A stretch of DNA of 64,000 nt, taken from the NCBI RefSeq assembly GCF_030915525.1, contig NZ_CP133269.1, positions 2,009,001 through 2,073,000 of the forward strand, read 5' to 3'. A program made the translations under genes and the position numbers. This DNA is from Neobacillus sp. PS2-9 (lineage in GTDB: Bacteria; Bacillota; Bacilli; Bacillales; Cytobacillaceae). Shown here piece by piece: positions 8,385 through 16,333 of this stretch. The notes beneath the pieces were generated by a model that saw only the letters and a program-made list of their open reading frames with translations, was not told where the DNA came from and did no database searches. Numbering within the stretch: position 1 is the stretch's first letter; each line of letters opens with the position of its first letter.

Positions 8385-9278
8385 ATGGAACGAGTGCTGG
8401 TTTTAGGGGGAACACAATTTTTCGGGAAGTTGCTTGTGGAAAAGCTGCTCAACGAAAACATTGCTGTGACAATTGCGACAAGAGGACAATCGAAAGACCC
8501 TTTTGGAGAGAAAGTAGAAAGATTAATTATTGATCGTGAGGATCGGGCTTCACTTATCCATGCATTTAGTGAAAGGAAATGGGATGTTGTTTATGACCAA
8601 TCGTGTCTTTCCCCGCAAGAAGCAAAGGATGCTGCGGAAGCACTGAAGGGGAAGGTAAAGAGGTATATTTTCACCTCAACTATGGCTGTTTATGAGTATG
8701 GGGATAAGCATGTAGAAGAAGATTTTGATCCATTCAGCTTTCACTTTCAATTTAAAGCAAGAAGGGATTATCCAGGATATTTGGGATACCAGGAGGCAAA
8801 AAGGGCTGCAGAAGCTTATTTATTTCAAGAGACCGATTTTGATGTAGTGGCCGTTCGTTTTCCACTTGTCATAGGTAAAGACGATTATACGAATAGACTC
8901 AAGTTTCATGTAGACAGGGTCTTAGATAGGAAGCCAATAGGCATTAAATTTCCGGATGCGAAATACAGTTTTATTACATCAGATGAAGCAGCTAAATTCC
9001 TTTTACATATGGGGCGTGATGTGTTTACAGGACCTATTAATCCAGGGTGTAAGGCCGATATTTCCTTAAGGAGTTTTCTTGGGAAAATAGAGGAAATAAC
9101 CGGGGAAGCAGCAGACATAACTTCAGAAGTAACAAAGGAAAATTCCTCACCATATGGTATGGATGGTTCTTGGTCTATTAATACTAACAGAGTGAACCAT
9201 TTAGGATACCAATTTACTGATTTAAATGAGGTATTGGATGAATTAATTCAGTATTTTATGAGAGTTAAAATAAATTGA
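8385..9278 (+). CDS. NAD-dependent epimerase/dehydratase family protein
   Basis: The 297-residue protein starts with a Rossmann fold (VLVLGGTQFFG at 4-14) and has the extended-SDR active-site features: a Ser/Thr patch (FTSTMAVYE) and YQEAKRAAE, matching YxxxK. Family members act on nucleotide sugars or similar alcohols. ATG 8385 is chosen over an in-frame ATG at 8364 because AAAGGGGG lies 10 bases before it and the Rossmann motif then falls at the N terminus. The gene is monocistronic. Substrate unknown. Confidence 0.85.
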   Translation: MERVLVLGGTQFFGKLLVEKLLNENIAVTIATRGQSKDPFGEKVERLIIDREDRASLIHAFSERKWDVVYDQSCLSPQEAKDAAEALKGKVKRYIFTSTMAVYEYGDKHVEEDFDPFSFHFQFKARRDYPGYLGYQEAKRAAEAYLFQETDFDVVAVRFPLVIGKDDYTNRLKFHVDRVLDRKPIGIKFPDAKYSFITSDEAAKFLLHMGRDVFTGPINPGCKADISLRSFLGKIEEITGEAADITSEVTKENSSPYGMDGSWSINTNRVNHLGYQFTDLNEVLDELIQYFMRVKIN

Positions 9279-9466
9279 CTATTAGTGTAAAGTGTAATAA
9301 ACTAAAATTACGCTTATAAGTTCGTTAAATATTTATTCGTTTAAGTAGCCGTAACTGCACGGAAATGTGGGTGATGTCTATTGCCCAAACGTGACAGTAC
9401 GTCTTTTTTATTATTTTTAAATGTTCAGATAAACTTAAAGTGAACAAAATCTTGGGGGTTATATTG
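9279..9466 (+). promoter_or_regulatory. Long leader of the cold-shock gene
   Basis: The 188 bases before the Csp start contain no gene. TTGACT (9275-9280) and TAAACT (9298-9303) are 17 bases apart and may be the promoter, which would give an untranslated leader of about 155 bases. Long structured leaders are normal for cspA-family mRNAs. The promoter assignment is weak. Confidence 0.4.
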
Positions 9467-9667
9467 ATGAGTAACGGTAAAGTAAAATGGTTTAATGCAG
9501 AAAAAGGTTTTGGATTTATTGAAGCAGAAGGCGGTCAAGATGTATTTGTTCACTTTTCAGCTATCCAATCAGAAGGCTTTAAAACATTAGAAGAAGGCCA
9601 ATCAGTTTCTTTTGAAATCGTTGAAGGCGCTCGCGGACCACAAGCTTCTAACGTAAAATCAGCTTAA
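9467..9667 (+). CDS. Cold-shock protein (CspA/CspB family)
   Basis: This is a 66-residue single OB-fold protein with RNP1 (KGFGFIE) and RNP2 (VFVHFSAI). It binds single-stranded RNA and DNA as an RNA chaperone. The ATG at 9467, 8 bases after TTGGGGG, gives the standard N terminus [17 protein letters not shown]; a GTG farther upstream is unlikely. A long leader precedes it and a YdjO-like cold-associated gene follows at 9806. Confidence 0.95.
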   Translation: MSNGKVKWFNAEKGFGFIEAEGGQDVFVHFSAIQSEGFKTLEEGQSVSFEIVEGARGPQASNVKSA

Positions 9668-9681
9668 TCTTTAGAAAATAA

Positions 9682-9716
9682 AAGGGTGATGCATACGACT
9701 AAAGCATCACCTTTTT
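9682..9716 (+). terminator. Intrinsic terminator after csp
   Basis: AAGGGTGATGC pairs with GCATCACCTTT around a loop of about ten bases, followed by a T run. Confidence 0.8.
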
Positions 9717-9805
9717 ATCTATATTTTTTCACTAGAAAAAGAGCTTTAGAGCTAACAAACAAAGTGTTCATACCATTTATTAACTAAGTACAAGGGGTGA
9801 TCGTT

Positions 9806-10009
9806 TTGGCATTTGGTAGAAAAAATGATGAAGAAATAAAATTAGAAGAAACGAAAATTTGGGAATGTACTTCTGATGCTTGTAAATGTTGGATTCGCGA
9901 CAATTTTAAGAGTACTGAAGTACCCCTCTGTCCTATTTGTAAAAGTGAAATGAGACAAACGACGAAAGAACTACAGGTAATTCATAACCATAGTAAAAAT
10001 TTTATGTGA
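9806..10009 (+). CDS. ydjO: YdjO-like cold-inducible zinc-ribbon protein
   Basis: The 67-residue protein has two cysteine pairs, Cys21-x4-Cys26 and Cys42-x2-Cys45, around WECTSDACKCW and LCPICKSEM. This is the zinc-ribbon-like pattern of the YdjO family, first known as cold-inducible in B. subtilis. The TTG at 9806 is 8 bases after AAGGGG and is preferred over GTG 9797, which overlaps the ribosome site. It lies just downstream of a cold-shock gene. A second copy with the same layout is at 63217-63402. Molecular function is not known. Confidence 0.75.
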   Translation: MAFGRKNDEEIKLEETKIWECTSDACKCWIRDNFKSTEVPLCPICKSEMRQTTKELQVIHNHSKNFM

Positions 10010-10016
10010 TTTTTCA

Positions 10017-10046
10017 AAACAGGGAGCTAGACTCCCTGTTTTTTTT
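10017..10046. terminator. Bidirectional terminator
   Basis: ACAGGGAG (10019-10026) pairs with CTCCCTGT (10032-10039). A run of T follows on the plus strand and T-rich sequence on the minus strand, so it serves both convergent genes. Confidence 0.8.
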
Positions 10047-10329
10047 ATTCTACAGCGTTTTCTCTACAATAAGCTAAGACAAGCTCTTCTTCGTCTTCTT
10101 CCAGTTCGAAATCAAGAACTTTTTCACTTTCGCGCTCATAGAAATAATAATTAGTAATCTTGTCTCCATTTTCATCAGAAACGTAAATTACTTTTAACCC
10201 TACTCCCTTCTCGGAATATAGCTCGTCCTCTTCTTCCACATCAAGTTCTATAAAAAATTCATATCGGTCACCTGAAAGTAAACCAAATGGATCTTCAAGT
10301 TTTTCAACTTCATGACCTGTAATATTCAA
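10045..10329 (-). CDS. Small acidic protein, DUF6509-like
   Basis: This very acidic protein of about 94 residues contains EVEKLEDPFGLLSGDRYEF and a C terminus dense in Glu and Asp. It resembles the DUF6509 family of Bacillaceae, whose role is unknown. On the minus strand the sequence AAAAGGATGA precedes an in-frame TTG at 10329 by a normal distance. The ATG at 10338 lies inside that ribosome site, so TTG is the likelier start. It converges on the ydjO gene with a shared terminator. Confidence 0.65.
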   Translation of the reverse strand: MNITGHEVEKLEDPFGLLSGDRYEFFIELDVEEEDELYSEKGVGLKVIYVSDENGDKITNYYFYERESEKVLDFELEEDEEELVLAYCRENAVE

Positions 10330-10450
10330 GGGAATCATCCTTTTCTTTTTATTCGGCTTTATTATTATACACATATTTTTGTCATAACAGAAAAAGATGT
10401 GTATCAAATTTTAAGTAACATTAAAATTACTTTAAGGAATTTGAATTTAT

Positions 10451-10466
10451 TGTGAATTATTGCACA
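10451..10466. promoter_or_regulatory. Rex/FNR-type palindrome, upstream site
   Basis: TTGTGAA-TTAT-TGCACAA matches the Rex pattern TTGTGAA-N4-TTCACAA with one mismatch; its core also fits the FNR pattern TGTGA-N6-TCACA with one mismatch. It lies about 120 bases before the TorD-like gene, where it could act upstream of the promoter. Confidence 0.6.
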
Positions 10467-10551
10467 AAGTTAATCAAACTAAAAAAGTTTAAGGTAAGAT
10501 AAACATATAAGGAATAATGGGAAAAAGTAGGTGAAAAAATTTTCAGATATA

Positions 10552-10569
10552 TTGTGAATAACTTCACAA
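10552..10569. promoter_or_regulatory. Perfect Rex/FNR palindrome before the molybdoenzyme operon
   Basis: TTGTGAA-TAAC-TTCACAA is an exact Rex operator pattern and contains an exact FNR box (TGTGA-N6-TCACA at 10553-10568). It ends 15 bases before the first start codon. Binding there would most simply repress, since it lies downstream of any promoter placed near the AT-rich 10480-10515 region. Confidence 0.7.
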
Positions 10570-10584
10570 ATAGGAGAGGGTAAA

Positions 10585-11256
10585 ATGGCTAACATGGCCG
10601 CGTCAGTACATATGGAGTTGTTACAGCCTCTATTAAAGTCTAGAAAGAATTTTTATCAACTGCTTCATTTATTATTTCAAATGCCAACTAGTGGTATTAA
10701 ATATTTTGAGATTCGCGATAAAGGCAATTTACAAGAATTAGAAGAAATTCATGAGGGCGGTAAAATATTAAGTGATTTTTTTCAACATCTACCCAACAAG
10801 TATCTCGAGAAAGAGCGAGAAGAATATCAACGCCTTTTCATTGGGCCGGGACCATTACCTGCGCCACCATGGGAGTCATATTATCGGAGTAAAGAGCAAC
10901 TCCTATTTGAGGAATGGACCTATCAAGTTAGAGAACAATATCATCAAATTGGACTCAAATATGTGAGAGAAAATAATGAGCCAGATGATCATTTATTACT
11001 AGAATTGGAGTTTATGATTAATCTTATTGATTTATGCTTGTTGGAAACCCAGTATGATCGGTTTATTGAATTAATTTCTAGTCAACACCAGTTTCTTGAA
11101 AAACATTTAACAGTTTGGATTCCATACTTTTGTAAACGAGTAATTCAAACTACCAATAGTCAATTATTTTTAGGAGCAGCCATGCTCCTTGATGATTTTA
11201 TCAATGATGACTTAACAACTTTATATGAGATGAAGGAGGCATTAGCCGATGTCTGA
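10585..11256 (+). CDS. TorD/DmsD-like molybdoenzyme chaperone
   Basis: The 223-residue all-helical protein resembles TorD-family chaperones. These bind the Tat signal and apo-form of a molybdoenzyme until cofactor is inserted. The family motif region is visible in RLFIGPGPLPAPPWESYY (about residues 84-101) and in EPDDHLLLELEFM (about 132-144). It is the first gene of the operon and its stop overlaps the start of the catalytic subunit by eight bases, so its client is the next product. GGAGAGGG precedes the ATG. Two Rex/FNR palindromes lie upstream. Confidence 0.85.
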   Translation: MANMAASVHMELLQPLLKSRKNFYQLLHLLFQMPTSGIKYFEIRDKGNLQELEEIHEGGKILSDFFQHLPNKYLEKEREEYQRLFIGPGPLPAPPWESYYRSKEQLLFEEWTYQVREQYHQIGLKYVRENNEPDDHLLLELEFMINLIDLCLLETQYDRFIELISSQHQFLEKHLTVWIPYFCKRVIQTTNSQLFLGAAMLLDDFINDDLTTLYEMKEALADV

Positions 11257-13642
11257 AAATGGCCATATTAGCAAACTTCTAAAAAATAAAATGCAGAGAA
11301 GAACATTTTTAAAATGGTCTAGTACAATTGGAATTCCTGTTATAGCTGGAGGAGTAGGTACCAAGTTGTTAGTGGAGCGCCAACAAAAAGAGGAAGTATC
11401 AAGTGCAAAAGTAGAAGAAAAGATTGTTTCTACCTGCAGTATTAATAATTGCGGCGGACGCTGTGTCATTAAGGCGCATGTGAAAGATGGCGTAGTTGTT
11501 AGGGTCACCACGGACACGCAGGAAAGTGGTGACTTGTCCACCCTTCCATTACGGGCTTGCGTTAGGGGAAGAAATTACCGGAGTTTGTTGTACCATCCAG
11601 ACCGCTTAAAATATCCGATGAAGCGAGTTGGAAAAAGAGGAGAAGGAAAATTTGAAAGAATCTCCTGGGAGGAAGCAATCGAAACCATTGCAACTGAAGT
11701 GAAACGAATTGGCGACCATTACGGTCCAGAGTCTAGATATGTAAACTATGCATCCGGTCAGAGCTGGGGGTTACATGGAGGTAAAAATGCAGCCAGAAAG
11801 CTTTTATCACTTACTGGTGGCTTTTTAAATTACCGTAATGATTATAGTTCAGGGGCAGGAAATGTAGCAACCCCATACACATATGGTACAAACAATTCAG
11901 GCAGCAGTTTTGATTCACTCTTACACTCTAAATATATTATTCTGTGGGGACAAAATCCTTCCGAAATGATATTTTCAACCCCTTATAGGGAGTATTTGAT
12001 GCAGGCAAAAAAAAATGGGGCAAAAATTATTGTTATTGATCCTAGATATACAGATACTGCTATAGCGTTCGCGGATGAATGGATTCCCATTCTCCCTACA
12101 ACTGATAATGCCATGATGGATGCAATGGGTTATGTAATTATAACCGAAAACCTACATGATCATGAATTCCTAGATAAATATTGTCTTGGGTTTGATGACA
12201 GTCACATGCCAGATGGTATACCAAAAGGGGAATCTTTAAAGAATTATCTGTTAGGTATAAAAGATGGTGTCCCTAAAACACCGGAGTGGGCAGAAAAGAT
12301 TTGTCGCGTGCCTGCCGAAAAAATCAGGGAAATTGCTCGTAACTATGCCAACATAAAGCCTGCAGCGCTTATACAAGGATGGGCAGCACAACGTCAGGCA
12401 TATGGTGAACAGTTTATGAGGGGGGGAGCACAGCTAGCTTGTCTAACTGGAAATGTTGGTAAGTTAGGTGGTTGGGCTGCAGGAACTGGGTATTGGAGTC
12501 GATCGGATATTGTGTATCCCTTTTCGTTTGAGAATCCAGTAAAAGCCTCCATTCCCTGTTTCTTATGGACAAAGGCAGTTGAAAAAGGAATTAAAATGAC
12601 AGCAGAGGATGGATTAGAAGGTGTTGAACGGCTAACGTCCAATATCAAATGTATCTTTAACATGGCTGGAAATATGTTAATCAATCAACATTCAGATATT
12701 AATAAAACAAGTGCTTTATTGGAAGATGAAAGCAAAGTGGAATTTATTGTTGTAAGTGATCTATTTATGACTCCAAGTGCGAAGTTTGCTGATATTTTAT
12801 TACCTGGAACCACCTTTTTTGAACGTTGGGATATAGGGGTCCCATGGTGCTTTGGAGATTATGTAATCCTTGGTGAAAGGACAATCGATCCTTTATATGA
12901 ATGTCGAGATGAATATGATGTATTTGCTGAAGTGGCAGAAAAGTTAGGGATCAAAGATAAATTCACCGAGGGAAAAACCACCTTTGATCTGGTGAAAGAA
13001 AGTGTGGAAAGAACAAAAAAAGAGCTAGATCCAAATTTCCCTAGTTTTGAAGAGTTTAGAGATAAAGGAGTGCATCACTTTAAGTTTGACGAACCACTTG
13101 TTGGCTTCAAAGAACAAATTGATAACATTGAAAAACAGCCATTTGAAACTCCTTCAGGAAAAATTGAATTATTTTCAAAGGCATTATGGGATATGAATCA
13201 GCATGATGAGATTCCTGCCATAGCAAAATATATTCCTTCATGGGAAGGTCCAGAAGATCCATTAACAGAAAAGTATCCTTTACAGTTAATTGGCTGGCAT
13301 TATAAACGAAGATGCCACTCCACCTATGATAACCAATCATGGCTAGAGGAAGCTGCAAAGCAGGAAATGTGGATGAATCCTTTGGATGCGGAGAAACGTG
13401 GAATGAAAAACGGAGACCGTGCAAAGGTGTTCAATGAGCGAGGGACCTTGGTAATTGATGTAAAGGTTACTCCACGTATAACTCCAGGTGTAATAGGAAT
13501 TCCTCAAGGGGCATGGTACACACCTGATAAAGATGGATTGGATCAACGGGGGTCATTAAATGTTCTTACATCTCAGAGGCCAACGCCACTTGCAAAAGCA
13601 AACCCGCAACAAACCAACCTTGTTGAAGTGAAGAAAGCATAA
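11249..13642 (+). CDS. Tat-exported DMSO-reductase-family molybdopterin oxidoreductase
   Basis: The 797-residue catalytic subunit carries a twin-arginine signal (RRTFLKWSS with Arg17-Arg18, then a hydrophobic stretch). A [4Fe-4S] site follows with Cys63, Cys68, Cys72 and Cys104. DYSSGAG at 199-205 aligns with the region of DmsA that supplies a serine ligand to molybdenum, so a Ser-ligated DmsA-type centre is likely. Bis-MGD binding blocks follow, including LWGQNPSEM and the C-terminal domain. It is exported folded across the membrane. The acceptor could be DMSO, another S- or N-oxide, or thiosulfate-like compounds; the sequence does not decide. Confidence 0.88.
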   Translation: MSENGHISKLLKNKMQRRTFLKWSSTIGIPVIAGGVGTKLLVERQQKEEVSSAKVEEKIVSTCSINNCGGRCVIKAHVKDGVVVRVTTDTQESGDLSTLPLRACVRGRNYRSLLYHPDRLKYPMKRVGKRGEGKFERISWEEAIETIATEVKRIGDHYGPESRYVNYASGQSWGLHGGKNAARKLLSLTGGFLNYRNDYSSGAGNVATPYTYGTNNSGSSFDSLLHSKYIILWGQNPSEMIFSTPYREYLMQAKKNGAKIIVIDPRYTDTAIAFADEWIPILPTTDNAMMDAMGYVIITENLHDHEFLDKYCLGFDDSHMPDGIPKGESLKNYLLGIKDGVPKTPEWAEKICRVPAEKIREIARNYANIKPAALIQGWAAQRQAYGEQFMRGGAQLACLTGNVGKLGGWAAGTGYWSRSDIVYPFSFENPVKASIPCFLWTKAVEKGIKMTAEDGLEGVERLTSNIKCIFNMAGNMLINQHSDINKTSALLEDESKVEFIVVSDLFMTPSAKFADILLPGTTFFERWDIGVPWCFGDYVILGERTIDPLYECRDEYDVFAEVAEKLGIKDKFTEGKTTFDLVKESVERTKKELDPNFPSFEEFRDKGVHHFKFDEPLVGFKEQIDNIEKQPFETPSGKIELFSKALWDMNQHDEIPAIAKYIPSWEGPEDPLTEKYPLQLIGWHYKRRCHSTYDNQSWLEEAAKQEMWMNPLDAEKRGMKNGDRAKVFNERGTLVIDVKVTPRITPGVIGIPQGAWYTPDKDGLDQRGSLNVLTSQRPTPLAKANPQQTNLVEVKKA

Positions 13643-13655
13643 GGAGTGAGGAAGT

Positions 13656-14234
13656 TTGGCTCAATTAGGATTTTATATAAATCAAAGTCTTTGTACGGGG
13701 TGTAAAGCCTGTAGTGTCTCCTGTAAGGATAAAAACAATCTTGATGTTGGTATTAACTTCCGAAGAGTATACTCCTATGAAAACGGCAGCTTTATACAAC
13801 AGCAAAGCAAGGGGCTGGTTCAAAACGTACAAGCCTATTATTATTCTATTGCTTGTAATCATTGTACAAATCCAAAGTGCATCCCAAGCTGTCCTACGGG
13901 GGCCATTACGAAGAATAAAGAATCTGGAGTTGTAACGATTGATCAAAAGGTTTGCCAAGGTGCTCAATTATGTGTAAAAGCATGCCCATATGGAGCTCCA
14001 CAATATAATTCAAAAGAATTTAAATCTGATAAATGTGATTTTTGCATGAATCTTCAAGAAAAAGGTGAGGAACCTGTTTGTGTTTCCACTTGTCCGATGA
14101 GAGCTATTGAATTTGGCCCCGTAGAAAAGCTACGGAAAAAGTATGGAAGTATAAGTCAAATAAAAGGCATGCCGAAAGCGTCAATTACCCACCCAAATAT
14201 TGTGATTACACCTCACAAGGATGCCAAATTGTAG
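13656..14234 (+). CDS. Four-cluster ferredoxin subunit (DmsB-like)
   Basis: The 192-residue electron-transfer subunit has four Cys groups: 13-23 (CTGCKACSVSC), 67-79, 100-110 and 127-146. The third reads CQGAQLCVKACPYG, with Ala103 where the second Cys normally stands. By analogy with NarH, which has Trp there, this predicts a [3Fe-4S] cluster. It has no signal peptide and would be co-exported with the Tat-bearing subunit. TTG 13656 follows GGAGTGAGG and lies 13 bases after the preceding gene. Confidence 0.88.
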   Translation: MAQLGFYINQSLCTGCKACSVSCKDKNNLDVGINFRRVYSYENGSFIQQQSKGLVQNVQAYYYSIACNHCTNPKCIPSCPTGAITKNKESGVVTIDQKVCQGAQLCVKACPYGAPQYNSKEFKSDKCDFCMNLQEKGEEPVCVSTCPMRAIEFGPVEKLRKKYGSISQIKGMPKASITHPNIVITPHKDAKL

Positions 14235-14242
14235 GTGATAGT

Positions 14243-15151
14243 ATGTCTCTAATCATTCATCTGCTTGAAAGTATGCATATGGATTTGAAGATAACGGAGA
14301 ACTGTTCAAGACAAAGTAATCTTCACTCAACGTGCACTTTTTGTGTAGAGGCATGTACAAAGGGGGCACTATTTCTTAATCTACAATCAATAGAAATAAA
14401 TCTTGAAGGATGTAACTCCTGTGGAGAGTGTGTGATTGCTTGTCCATTATCAGCAATCGAAGGAATTGTCGATTCAAGAGATTTTTTTAAAGGGTCACTA
14501 CTATATAACGAAAGCTACACCCCGACCGTAAAAGAATTATTAATATATTTAAAAAGGGGAGTAAAGAGCATACAGACTCAAAATTTACCACTGAATGACC
14601 CGTGGAAAAGGGTACTAACTGAAACAAATAAGGCTCTAGAAGTTGTGGGTGAACCTGTAATAGAGGTTGTTCAAAAGGCACAAGAAGAGGAGAAGTTTTC
14701 GAGAAGGTCCTTTTTTACCTCTTTGCAACGAGAAGGGAAGCAGTTAGCAAAAAGTATGGCACCAGCATCCTGGAAACTGGAAGTGAATCAGTGGAAACTT
14801 GCAAACTATTACCCTGAATATCAATTTTACACCATCCTGATGGATAGAAAAAAATGTACACTTTGCCAAGCTTGTATTACGTTTTGTACCCAAGAGGTAT
14901 TCCAAATTATCAATCAAACGCTGCAATTAAACCATCAAAAATGTGTAGGATGTACGGCATGTAGTGATATTTGTTCGGAGGATGCTATTCACATTAGAAC
15001 AGAAGTAAAGAAAATGAATGTGGAGAATGTAGGGCTTTATTCAAAAAGCTGTTTAAATTGTGGACAGTCTTTTGTTACCTTTCACCCTGAAACCTTGAAA
15101 TGTCATGTGTGTAAGGATAGAGACCCTTCATGGTTAAGTCCATATCAATAA
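14243..15151 (+). CDS. Polyferredoxin with C-terminal zinc-ribbon-like motif
   Basis: The 302-residue soluble protein has two pairs of [4Fe-4S] motifs. One pair lies near the N terminus (Cys21/31/34/38 and Cys57/60/63/67); the other is at 205-215 and 234-244. A further Cys2-x13-Cys2 group (270, 273, 287, 290) may bind zinc. It is the last gene of the operon, 8 bases behind the DmsB-like gene. It takes the place where a DmsC-type membrane anchor would be expected, so it may link the enzyme to an electron donor. An SRRSFF sequence at 153-158 is internal and not followed by a hydrophobic core. Confidence 0.8.
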   Translation: MSLIIHLLESMHMDLKITENCSRQSNLHSTCTFCVEACTKGALFLNLQSIEINLEGCNSCGECVIACPLSAIEGIVDSRDFFKGSLLYNESYTPTVKELLIYLKRGVKSIQTQNLPLNDPWKRVLTETNKALEVVGEPVIEVVQKAQEEEKFSRRSFFTSLQREGKQLAKSMAPASWKLEVNQWKLANYYPEYQFYTILMDRKKCTLCQACITFCTQEVFQIINQTLQLNHQKCVGCTACSDICSEDAIHIRTEVKKMNVENVGLYSKSCLNCGQSFVTFHPETLKCHVCKDRDPSWLSPYQ

Positions 15152-15159
15152 TATAATGA

Positions 15160-15193
15160 AAAACGCCAGAATATTCGTTCTGGTGTTTTTTTA
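15160..15193 (+). terminator. Terminator of the molybdoenzyme operon
   Basis: AAACGCCAGAA pairs with TTCTGGTGTTT around a six-base loop, followed by a T run. Confidence 0.8.
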
Positions 15194-15218
15194 TGGTGAT
15201 TTCACTTTCTAATTATAT

Positions 15219-15401
15219 AGCTGTGTTAAAGAACAGTGTTGATTTATACACCCTGTTGATTGGAGCGGAAGGCACGAAGACTCCTGTGGGAGTATAGTTC
15301 AGGGGAGACCCCGCAGGCGCTTTTCTCCGAGGAGGCTCGCCGAAACACCCACGAACCGCTCGTGCCTGGAGCGGAAATCAACAGGCAAATTTAACAGAGC
15401 C
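15219..15401 (+). mobile_element. 183-bp MITE-like element, copy B
   Basis: Same family as the copy at 2215. The left end is AGCTGTGTTAAAG and the right end TTTAACAGAGCC. The flanks AATTATAT and GTTTATAT share their last six bases, a likely decayed target duplication. It sits between the molybdoenzyme terminator and the fructose promoter. Confidence 0.82.
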
Positions 15402-15469
15402 GTTTATATAAAAAATCCTATTGGGAAGAATACCATCTGATTCAAAAACTAATTATGACAGTAGTTTTC

Positions 15470-15483
15470 TGAAAACGTTCAAA
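15470..15483. promoter_or_regulatory. cre-like site upstream of fruR
   Basis: TGAAAACGTTCAAA fits the core of the CcpA catabolite-responsive element (TGWAARCGYTWNCW) with a mismatch near its right end. It lies about 37 bases before the -35 hexamer of the fru promoter. Confidence 0.5.
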
Positions 15484-15519
15484 AACATCCAAAATTTTAT
15501 TGTTTTTGAAAGAAAATGA

Positions 15520-15548
15520 TTGATTTATGGAATCGTTTTCAGTATGAT
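15520..15548 (+). promoter_or_regulatory. fru operon promoter with cre-like site in the spacer
   Basis: TTGATT (15520-15525) and TATGAT (15543-15548) are 17 bases apart. The spacer contains GGAATCGTTTTCAG (15529-15542), the reverse of a cre-like sequence. CcpA bound there would block RNA polymerase directly. Confidence 0.6.
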
Positions 15549-15580
15549 AAAAACAAATAAACAAGTTGAAGGTGATTTAA

Positions 15581-16333
15581 GTGTTAACACCAGAACGGCA
15601 TCGAATTATTCTTCAATTATTAAAAGAAAAAAGCATTGTTAAAATTCAAGAGGTAATGGACCTGACAAAGTCCTCCGAATCAACAATCCGAAGAGATTTT
15701 TCTCTGCTAGAAGAACAACGGTTCCTAAAAAGAATTCATGGAGGAGCGTCAAGATTACAAGGCAAGCTTCAAGAACCAAGCATGATTGAGAAATCTTTCA
15801 AAAACCTTCAAGAAAAACGACAGATTGCAAAATATGCAGCTGGGTTAGTCGAAGAAGGGGACACTATTTATTTGGATGCAGGTACAACAGTAAGGGAAAT
15901 GATTGAATTTTTACCTAATAAAAATATTGTCGTTGTAACAAACGGACTAATGCACTTATCACCGTTACTTAATAAAGGGATCTCTACTTACTTGATTGGT
16001 GGACTAATAAAGCCGAATACCAATGCTTTCATTGGAAGAGGTGCTTTAGCGAGTCTCGATCTCTATCGTTTTGATAAATGCTTTATGGGGATTAATGGTA
16101 TACACCCACAGCTTGGCTTCACCACTCCTGACCAGGAAGAGGCAATGGTAAAGCAAAAGGCAATATCACTTTCAAGAGAGGCCTATATATTAGCAGATCA
16201 TACAAAGTTTGCTGAGATATCGTTTGCGAAAATTGCTGATATACATGAAGCAGCTATTATAACCAATGATTTAGAAGATGAAACTCAGGAGCAATATCGA
16301 AATAAAACTTCAATAAAGGTAGTGACAGCATGA
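15581..16333 (+). CDS. fruR: DeoR-family transcriptional repressor of the fructose operon
   Basis: The 250-residue protein has a DeoR winged helix at the N terminus (ERHRIILQLLKEKSIVKIQEV and SESTIRRDFSLLEE) and the phosphosugar-sensing DeoRC domain, with YLDAGTTVREM and IGRGALASLD. In relatives fructose 1-phosphate relieves repression. The GTG start follows GAAGGTGA. Its stop overlaps the fruK start by four bases, so repressor, kinase and transporter form one operon. Confidence 0.9.
   Translation: MLTPERHRIILQLLKEKSIVKIQEVMDLTKSSESTIRRDFSLLEEQRFLKRIHGGASRLQGKLQEPSMIEKSFKNLQEKRQIAKYAAGLVEEGDTIYLDAGTTVREMIEFLPNKNIVVVTNGLMHLSPLLNKGISTYLIGGLIKPNTNAFIGRGALASLDLYRFDKCFMGINGIHPQLGFTTPDQEEAMVKQKAISLSREAYILADHTKFAEISFAKIADIHEAAIITNDLEDETQEQYRNKTSIKVVTA

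Noticed and set aside
14699..14716. Twin-arginine sequence SRRSFF in the polyferredoxin
   Set aside because: It is in the middle of the protein and is not followed by a hydrophobic stretch, so it is unlikely to be a Tat signal.
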